11,055 bases of DNA from an uncultured Ruminococcus sp. (lineage in GTDB: Bacteria; Bacillota; Clostridia; Oscillospirales; CAG-272), in assembly GCA_902783705.1 (NCBI GenBank), contig CACZSA010000352.1:1-11055 (forward strand). The letters are read 5' to 3'. The notes under the pieces are model-generated. The model did not search any database. It worked only from the letters and a program-made list of their open reading frames with translations, and was not told the DNA's origin. Numbering within the stretch: position 1 is the first letter of the stretch; each line of letters starts with the position of its first letter. The position numbers were made by a program, and so were the translations under genes. Below, in pieces: positions 7,255 through 11,055 of the stretch.

Positions 7255-7297
7255 GGTATGAATCCTCCGTTTCGGTGTGTTTTTTGTTTACGGTCAG

Positions 7298-7303
7298 ATT
7301 ATA
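7298..7303 (-). promoter_or_regulatory. Extended -10 promoter of the VWA gene
   Basis: On the minus strand a perfect TATAAT (7303-7298) is preceded by TGG, making an extended -10. No good -35 is present at 17 bp (ACCATT), so recognition would depend on the TGn element. It lies about 44 bases upstream of the VWA start and just past the terminator of the preceding operon. Confidence 0.7.
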
Positions 7304-7317
7304 CCATACCGAGAAAC

Positions 7318-7347
7318 AAAAATGGTCGCCCGGCGAGCGACATTTTT
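7318..7347. terminator. Terminator of the GxGYxYP-macrodomain operon (symmetrical)
   Basis: GTCGC (7325-7329) pairs with GCGAC (7337-7341) around a 7-base loop, flanked by AAAAAT (7318-7323, one bulged G inside at 7324) and ATTTTT (7342-7347). The T-run on both strands makes it able to terminate either way; it lies 8 bases past the macrodomain stop on the minus strand. Confidence 0.8.
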
Positions 7348-7355
7348 GCGGGGAT

Positions 7356-8555
7356 TCAGGCCCCGAGCTGATTCTGATCGAAGGCGAAGAGCGCCTCGTT
7401 GATCTCGAAGAGGTTGTAGTTCCCGCGCTCGATGAAGTAGCGGATGATGACGTCGAACGCGGAGGACGGAGAGAGCGCGTAGCCCGCCTTGCGGAGAAGA
7501 TCCTCGGCCTCCTCCATCGGGAGCTCAAGCGCGATGGCGAACGCGATTGCCGTGGGCTTGCTCGGGCGGTAGTGCGGATCGCTCCGGATCTTCGAGAAGA
7601 GCTTGCGGTCGACGTTGGCCCGGCGGTAGCACGCGGAGTCCTTCATCCCGCGCTCGTCGATCTTGCGCAGAAGCATTTCGGAGAAGCTCTCGTCGACGTT
7701 TGCCACGGCGTCCGCCAGAGACTGGGACGGCGGCTTCCCGAAGGCGAGCGTGTCGTCGAAGGGCGCGGCATTTGCATGTCCGGCGGCATTTGCATGTCCG
7801 ACAGCGTTGGTCTTCCCGGCGGCGGGAGCCTTTTCGCGCGCGGCGGGGAAGGCGTCGGCAAATGCGTCGGCATGAACGGGAGCGGGCGGCGCGGCGCATT
7901 CCGCCTCCTCCACGGCCTCATAGAGCGCGGCGTCCGCGGATTCCTTTTTTACCCGGCGGAACGCCTGACGGAAGAGCGATTTCTTCGGAGGAACGGGCCG
8001 CGCGGCCTTCGATTCGGCGGATTGTACGGTGTTCCGGCATGACAGCCCTTCGAGTTCGCGACGCAGGTCCCGGTACCGCTCGCGGAGGCAGTTGTCATAG
8101 AGGACGAGGTCGACCTGCATGTCCGGATCATGCTCGCCGAGCCATGAGAGGATCGTATCGGCGGCGACCGCCATGGCCTCGGCCTCGGGATAGCCGTACG
8201 CCCCGGCAGAGATCAGCGGGAACGCGACGGACGCGCATCCGGCTTCCTCCACCAGTTCGAGGGACGCGCGGTAGCAGGACGCGAGGATCTCCCGCTCGCC
8301 CGCATCGCCGCCCTGCCAGATCGGGCCGACCGTGTGAACGACGTATTTCGCCGGGAGACGATACCCCGCGGTGATCTTCGCCTCCCCCGGACGGCATCCT
8401 CCGAGCCCGGCGCAAGCCTCGCGCAGTCCGGGTCCCGCCGCCCGGTGGATCGCGCCGTCGACGCCTCCCCCGCCGAGGAGGGACGGATTCGCGGCGTTGA
8501 CGATCGCGTCGGCGGTGCTTTCGGTGATGTCTCCTTTTCGGATATAAAACGGCAT
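7356..8555 (-). CDS. Macrodomain (ADP-ribose-binding/hydrolase) protein with C-terminal HTH-like domain
   Basis: The 399-residue protein has two domains. Residues 1-165 are a MacroD/YmdB-type macrodomain: GDIT (8-11), the NAAN loop (20-23) followed by LLGGGGVDGAIHRAAG (26-41), and the phosphate-binding SAGAYGYP (116-123). Such domains bind ADP-ribose and remove it from proteins or deacetylate O-acetyl-ADP-ribose; the Asn, Gly-rich and Asp33 residues used in MacroD enzymes are present. Residues about 170-285 are an Ala/Pro/Lys-rich, probably disordered linker with three 6-residue repeats (GKTNAV, GHANAA, GHANAA, 247-264). Residues about 290-399 are all-helical and HTH-like (NVDRKLFSKIR, 314-324; AIAFAIALEL, 336-345; DLLRKAGYAL, 352-361), with a conserved-looking tail to FDQNQLGA. 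I know this tail from Clostridia macrodomain proteins but not its function; DNA or protein binding is an inference. The start at 8555 has AGGAGG 6 bases upstream; an in-frame extension to 8732 overlaps the upstream gene. It follows the GxGYxYP gene by 13 bp and shares its promoter. Confidence 0.87.
   Translation of the reverse strand: MPFYIRKGDITESTADAIVNAANPSLLGGGGVDGAIHRAAGPGLREACAGLGGCRPGEAKITAGYRLPAKYVVHTVGPIWQGGDAGEREILASCYRASLELVEEAGCASVAFPLISAGAYGYPEAEAMAVAADTILSWLGEHDPDMQVDLVLYDNCLRERYRDLRRELEGLSCRNTVQSAESKAARPVPPKKSLFRQAFRRVKKESADAALYEAVEEAECAAPPAPVHADAFADAFPAAREKAPAAGKTNAVGHANAAGHANAAPFDDTLAFGKPPSQSLADAVANVDESFSEMLLRKIDERGMKDSACYRRANVDRKLFSKIRSDPHYRPSKPTAIAFAIALELPMEEAEDLLRKAGYALSPSSAFDVIIRYFIERGNYNLFEINEALFAFDQNQLGA
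7765..7800 (-). repeat. 18-bp perfect tandem repeat (two copies) in the macrodomain linker
   Basis: The unit gcggcatttgcatgtccg occurs twice in direct tandem (7765-7782 and 7783-7800), followed by a diverged third copy to about 7818. It encodes the GHANAA repeats of the linker. Being a multiple of three, gain or loss of units would alter linker length without shifting frame. Confidence 0.9.
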
Positions 8556-8568
8556 GGGCTGCCTCCTG

Positions 8569-10293
8569 TCAGTTCTTCGGACCGCAGTTCTCGACAAGCC
8601 GCTCCATAAAGACGCCCGGCGTGACGATCTGCACGTCCTCGTCCAGATCGGCGACGAGAGCCGCGACGGCGTCGAGGGTGTTCCCGTGCTGCGCGAGCTT
8701 GCCGTCCTTGAGTCCGGACCACGCGTGGACAATGAGGAAGGTGTAGGATTCCTCGTCCTTCGGATCGGTCGGGGCGTTGTTGATCCGCCGCGTGATGAAG
8801 CCGAGGTTCCCCGTCGGGTGATCGGCCCAGATCATGTGGCGTGCGGAGACGGCGGGCTTATCCCCGAGCCAGAGGATCTCGCCCTCGAGCCCGGAATAGT
8901 GGCTGTAATCGATGTAGAAGAGCCCGTCGATGCCGTCCTCTGCGGCGAAGTCCCCGAGGCTCTCCTCGGTGAAGCCGTGATCGTCGAGGATCTCGGCGTA
9001 GTGCAGGTCGGCTCGTCCCATCGCCTCGGCGAGGTCGTGCGCCATCTTCTGCCGCGCCTCCTTGTCCCAGCGCGAGGGGAAGGTGTAGCCGAGACCGGAG
9101 AGCTGCATCATGAACTCGTCCCGCGGCGTCGCCTTGTCATAGAGGTATTCGAGCATCGGGGCCGCCGTGTCGAGGAGAGCCGGGGAGACGCCCCATCCGA
9201 TCGGGAATTCCCCGCGGTGCCGATTGGCGTACCATTCGGACGAGGTCGCGAAATTGTTCAGCACCCACTGGATGTTGTCGCCGTCGGACATGACGATGCA
9301 GAGCGTATGGACGGCGGCGGGCGTCTCGGGCACCTCGCGCTCCTTCTGCTTCAGCTCGTATTTCGGGAAGCAGGAGAGGGTCGAGAGGTTGTAGGCGTGA
9401 TCCGACGGGACCATCTGGACGTTGATCTCCGAGAAGGATTTCACCGCGTCGTATTCGCCGAGGGTGTTGTTGTAGCCGAAGACGATCGCGCCGTCGTTCA
9501 GGAAATCGTACATCTTCTTGTGTCCCGCCGCGACGTGCCCGTCGTAGAAGCCGAAGTACGCGCCCGCCATGACGGCATAGTCGACGAGCTTCGGCGCCAT
9601 GGACGCGGGCTGCTCAAAGGCGACGTCGCGGTTCAGACGGTCCCAGTATTCCGACGCGCGGAGCCATTTTTCATCGCATTCCGTGACGTCGAGGACCTGG
9701 GGATATCCGGCAGCCTCGACCGCCGCGCGGGTGTCGGGCGTCGCGATCACGCAGTCGAGGATGCCCGCAAGGGAGACGGCGACGCTCACGGACGGGTCTG
9801 CGGGATCGGCGGAGCATAGGATGTACCCGGCGAGGAGTTCCCGGTATCCCGCGAGGAGATTTTCAAAGTTTGCGGGCAGCCCGCCGATGCGGTTCGTGAT
9901 CTCGACCTCCCAGTCCTTCTCGATGTAGGGCGTGTAGAGATCGGCGGCGCCTACGCGGAAGAGGATCTTGTCCTCCGAGTGCCGCGCGGCAAGTCCCTGC
10001 AGGGAGCCGAGGGTCAGCTTTTCGCTGTACGAAGCGGGCTCAGGGATGCGGATGACGGTCTTCGGGAGGGTGCCCTTCGGGTAACGGACCTCGGCGACGA
10101 CCTCCTCCCCGGCGTCCGGGACCTCCGGGAGGGGTTCGGTCTCTTCTTCGGCATCGGACGGCTCCGCGGCGGGCACGGTCACCCCGGCGGGATCGTCGGT
10201 CGGCGCGGGCGTGGATTCCCCACTGCGCGAGCAGGCGGGGGCGAGGAGCAGCAGGGCGAGGGAGAGGGCAAGGGTGCGGCGGATTCGTTTCAT
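8569..10293 (-). CDS. GxGYxYP-family lipoprotein (putative glycoside hydrolase)
   Basis: The 574-residue protein matches the GxGYxYP family (PF14323 with the N-terminal PF16216-type domain), large exported proteins proposed to be glycoside hydrolases because of where they are found in polysaccharide loci; a reaction has not been established to my knowledge. Residues 1-21 are a lipoprotein signal (Arg/Lys start, Leu core, lipobox APAC with Cys21), followed by a Glu/Pro/Asp-rich tether to about 68. The N-terminal domain covers about 75-320 and the C-terminal domain about 328-560, with the conserved MSDGDNIQW (335-343), GWGVSP (366-371) and the name motif as GLGYTFP (400-406, Phe for the second Tyr). 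Asp337, Asp339 and Glu434 are acidic residues that could be catalytic, but this is only a guess. The start at 10293 has AAAGGA 6 bases upstream; the in-frame extension to 10476 would run through the promoter and has no ribosome binding site. First gene of the operon with the macrodomain gene. Confidence 0.9.
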   Translation of the reverse strand: MKRIRRTLALSLALLLLAPACSRSGESTPAPTDDPAGVTVPAAEPSDAEEETEPLPEVPDAGEEVVAEVRYPKGTLPKTVIRIPEPASYSEKLTLGSLQGLAARHSEDKILFRVGAADLYTPYIEKDWEVEITNRIGGLPANFENLLAGYRELLAGYILCSADPADPSVSVAVSLAGILDCVIATPDTRAAVEAAGYPQVLDVTECDEKWLRASEYWDRLNRDVAFEQPASMAPKLVDYAVMAGAYFGFYDGHVAAGHKKMYDFLNDGAIVFGYNNTLGEYDAVKSFSEINVQMVPSDHAYNLSTLSCFPKYELKQKEREVPETPAAVHTLCIVMSDGDNIQWVLNNFATSSEWYANRHRGEFPIGWGVSPALLDTAAPMLEYLYDKATPRDEFMMQLSGLGYTFPSRWDKEARQKMAHDLAEAMGRADLHYAEILDDHGFTEESLGDFAAEDGIDGLFYIDYSHYSGLEGEILWLGDKPAVSARHMIWADHPTGNLGFITRRINNAPTDPKDEESYTFLIVHAWSGLKDGKLAQHGNTLDAVAALVADLDEDVQIVTPGVFMERLVENCGPKN

Positions 10294-10330
10294 GGTTGAT
10301 CCTTTCGCGGATTCTTCATCATTTGATTCC

Positions 10331-10359
10331 ATTATACCAGCACCGGGCACGCTTGTCAA
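10331..10359 (-). promoter_or_regulatory. Consensus promoter of the GxGYxYP-macrodomain operon
   Basis: On the minus strand: -35 TTGACA (10359-10354), exactly 17 bp, -10 TATAAT (10336-10331), with TGG just before it. Both hexamers match the sigma-A/sigma-70 consensus perfectly and the spacing is optimal, so strong, probably constitutive or repressor-controlled transcription is expected. The leader to the start codon is about 30 bases. Confidence 0.93.
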
Positions 10360-10367
10360 GAGCGCGG

Positions 10368-10382
10368 AAAATTGCGGATTTT
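10368..10382. promoter_or_regulatory. Short inverted repeat between divergent promoters
   Basis: AAAAT (10368-10372) and ATTTT (10378-10382) surround a 5-base GC-rich centre. The repeat lies between the outward -35 boxes at 10354-10359 and 10396-10401. It could be an operator or UP-like tract, but 5-bp arms are weak evidence. Confidence 0.2.
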
Positions 10383-10395
10383 GACGGCATCCCCC

Positions 10396-10424
10396 TTGCG
10401 GGGCGCGCGGTTTTATGCTATAAT
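10396..10424 (+). promoter_or_regulatory. Promoter of the zinc-ribbon membrane protein gene
   Basis: The -35 is TTGCGG (10396-10401), the spacer is 17 bp and the -10 is TATAAT (10419-10424) preceded by TGC. Transcription should start near 10431, giving a leader of about 30 bases before the start codon at 10461. Confidence 0.78.
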
Positions 10425-10460
10425 CAAATACAACAGAATCCATGAGAGCGGGGGATGAAG

Positions 10461-11055
10461 ATGGCGCGGTGCGCAAACTGCGGGTGCGCGATCCCGGACG
10501 ACGACAAAACCAGGCTTTGCGACAAATGCAAGCGGATCCTGCTTCCGTTTGTGAAATTCATGGACGTCTCCTCCACGTCGGCGGTGAGGCGGCTCGTCTC
10601 GAACGAACAGAACCTGCGTCAGGCGGGCGCGACGGACGGCGGCATGGAATACCTCTACCGGATCTGCGAGATCCACGACCGCCAGCGTCAGAACCAGCGC
10701 GAGGAAAAGGCCGCCCGGCGTCAGGCGCAGTCCGAGGAGGCGGCAAGGCTCGAGGCGGAGGAGCGCATGCGGGAGGATGCGGCGCGGCACGGTCCGATGG
10801 AGCAGATCGAGCTGCCGCCGGAGGAGCCGCTGAACCTGCACCGGGGACCGCTCGGGCGTTTTCTCGGCGCGGCGAAGATCGTGCTGCTCCTCGCGGGGAT
10901 CATGCTCCTCGCGTGGTTCGTCGTGCGGATCGTGACGCGTCTCGGCATGGACGTCACGCCTCTCGGCTCGGGCATCGCCTCCCTCGCGGGCGCTTACGCG
11001 GTGCACGCGCTCGAGCGGATCCGGGACGATCTCGAGGAGATCAAGCGGATCCTGC
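10461..11055 (+). CDS. Zinc-ribbon, coiled-coil, transmembrane protein (3' end beyond window)
   Basis: The frame is open to the right edge, giving about 198 residues. The N-terminus carries a short zinc ribbon with two paired-cysteine knuckles, CANCGC and CDKCK, as in the zinc-ribbon family found at the start of many membrane proteins. A Gln/Arg/Glu-rich stretch (about residues 68-112) looks like a charged helix or coiled coil, followed by a Pro-containing linker and a hydrophobic segment of about 20 residues (AKIVLLLAGIMLLAWFVVRI) that should be a membrane helix, and a second weaker hydrophobic stretch (LGSGIASLAGAYAVHAL). I do not recognise the protein. The start at 10461 has GGGGG 6 bases upstream; an in-frame ATG at 10455 directly abuts that tract and is less likely. 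An ATG at 10443 is in another frame. It diverges from the GxGYxYP operon. Confidence 0.75.
   Translation, partial: MARCANCGCAIPDDDKTRLCDKCKRILLPFVKFMDVSSTSAVRRLVSNEQNLRQAGATDGGMEYLYRICEIHDRQRQNQREEKAARRQAQSEEAARLEAEERMREDAARHGPMEQIELPPEEPLNLHRGPLGRFLGAAKIVLLLAGIMLLAWFVVRIVTRLGMDVTPLGSGIASLAGAYAVHALERIRDDLEEIKRIL

Noticed and set aside
7765..7800. CRISPR-like or regulatory direct repeats
   Set aside because: The units are directly adjacent, without spacers, lie in frame inside a coding region and encode a linker repeat.
8556..8732. N-terminal extension of the macrodomain protein
   Set aside because: It overlaps the end of the GxGYxYP gene, while the ATG at 8555 has an ideal AGGAGG and begins right at the macrodomain fold.
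8554..9819. 421-codon open frame on the plus strand opposite the GxGYxYP gene
   Set aside because: Antisense shadow; the composition is typical of reversed GC-rich codons and there is no promoter or ribosome binding site.
10381..10386. TTGACG as the -35 of the right-hand gene
   Set aside because: It is 32 bases from the TATAAT, too far; TTGCGG at 10396 has the correct 17-bp spacing.
10294..10476. N-terminal extension of the GxGYxYP protein
   Set aside because: It would be translated through the consensus promoter and would bury the lipoprotein signal peptide internally.
10413..11006. 197-codon minus-strand frame at the right edge
   Set aside because: The plus strand has a promoter, ribosome binding site, zinc-ribbon cysteines and a membrane helix in a coherent frame; the minus frame is His/Arg-rich without features.

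Overview
The window looks like chromosomal DNA from a GC-rich, low-redundancy bacterium of the Firmicutes/Clostridia type, most likely an uncultured anaerobe. This rests on strong GGAGG-type ribosome binding sites, consensus sigma-A promoters, lipoprotein signal peptides, compact T-tailed terminators, and protein families (a macrodomain fused to a helix-turn-helix-like tail, a small stand-alone VWA protein) that I associate with gut Clostridia. There is no phylogenetic marker, so the lineage is an inference. The strong GC bias at third positions produces many long antisense shadow frames, which I left out.

Layout: seven complete or partial genes sit left of a divergent intergenic region at 10294-10460, and one gene sits right of it. 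(1) 1-3329, minus strand: a two-gene operon of a cytosolic GH116 glycosidase (819-3329) followed 14 bp later by a calcineurin-like metallophosphoesterase lipoprotein (1-804, running off the left edge). (2) 3330-3582: a divergent regulatory region with back-to-back 17-bp-spacer promoters. (3) 3583-5721, plus strand: a secreted, membrane-anchored protein with LamG-like and F5/8-type-C-like modules and a Cys-containing C-terminal anchor, ending in a good terminator. (4) 5872-6543, minus: a cupin-type D-lyxose ketol-isomerase with its own promoter and terminator. (5) 6625-7254, minus: a small cytosolic VWA (MIDAS) protein with its own promoter. (6) 7356-10293, minus: a two-gene operon of a GxGYxYP-family lipoprotein (putative glycoside hydrolase) followed 13 bp later by a macrodomain protein with a disordered linker and an HTH-like C-terminal domain, ending in a terminator. 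(7) 10461 to the right edge, plus: a zinc-ribbon, coiled-coil, transmembrane protein, incomplete.

Functionally, much of the window is about carbohydrate handling at and inside the cell surface: an adhesive surface protein, a putative surface hydrolase lipoprotein, an intracellular beta-glycosidase and a pentose/hexose isomerase. Mixed in is a signalling-flavoured pair, ADP-ribose chemistry (macrodomain-HTH) next to a VWA protein. The two least obvious things are the macrodomain-HTH gene translated in the same operon as an exported putative glycosidase, and the Cys-containing C-terminal anchor of the surface protein. All six promoters I could identify share an extended -10 (TGn) and at least five have a recognisable -35 at exactly 17 bp. 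I saw no tRNA, rRNA, CRISPR array, insertion sequence or phage gene.
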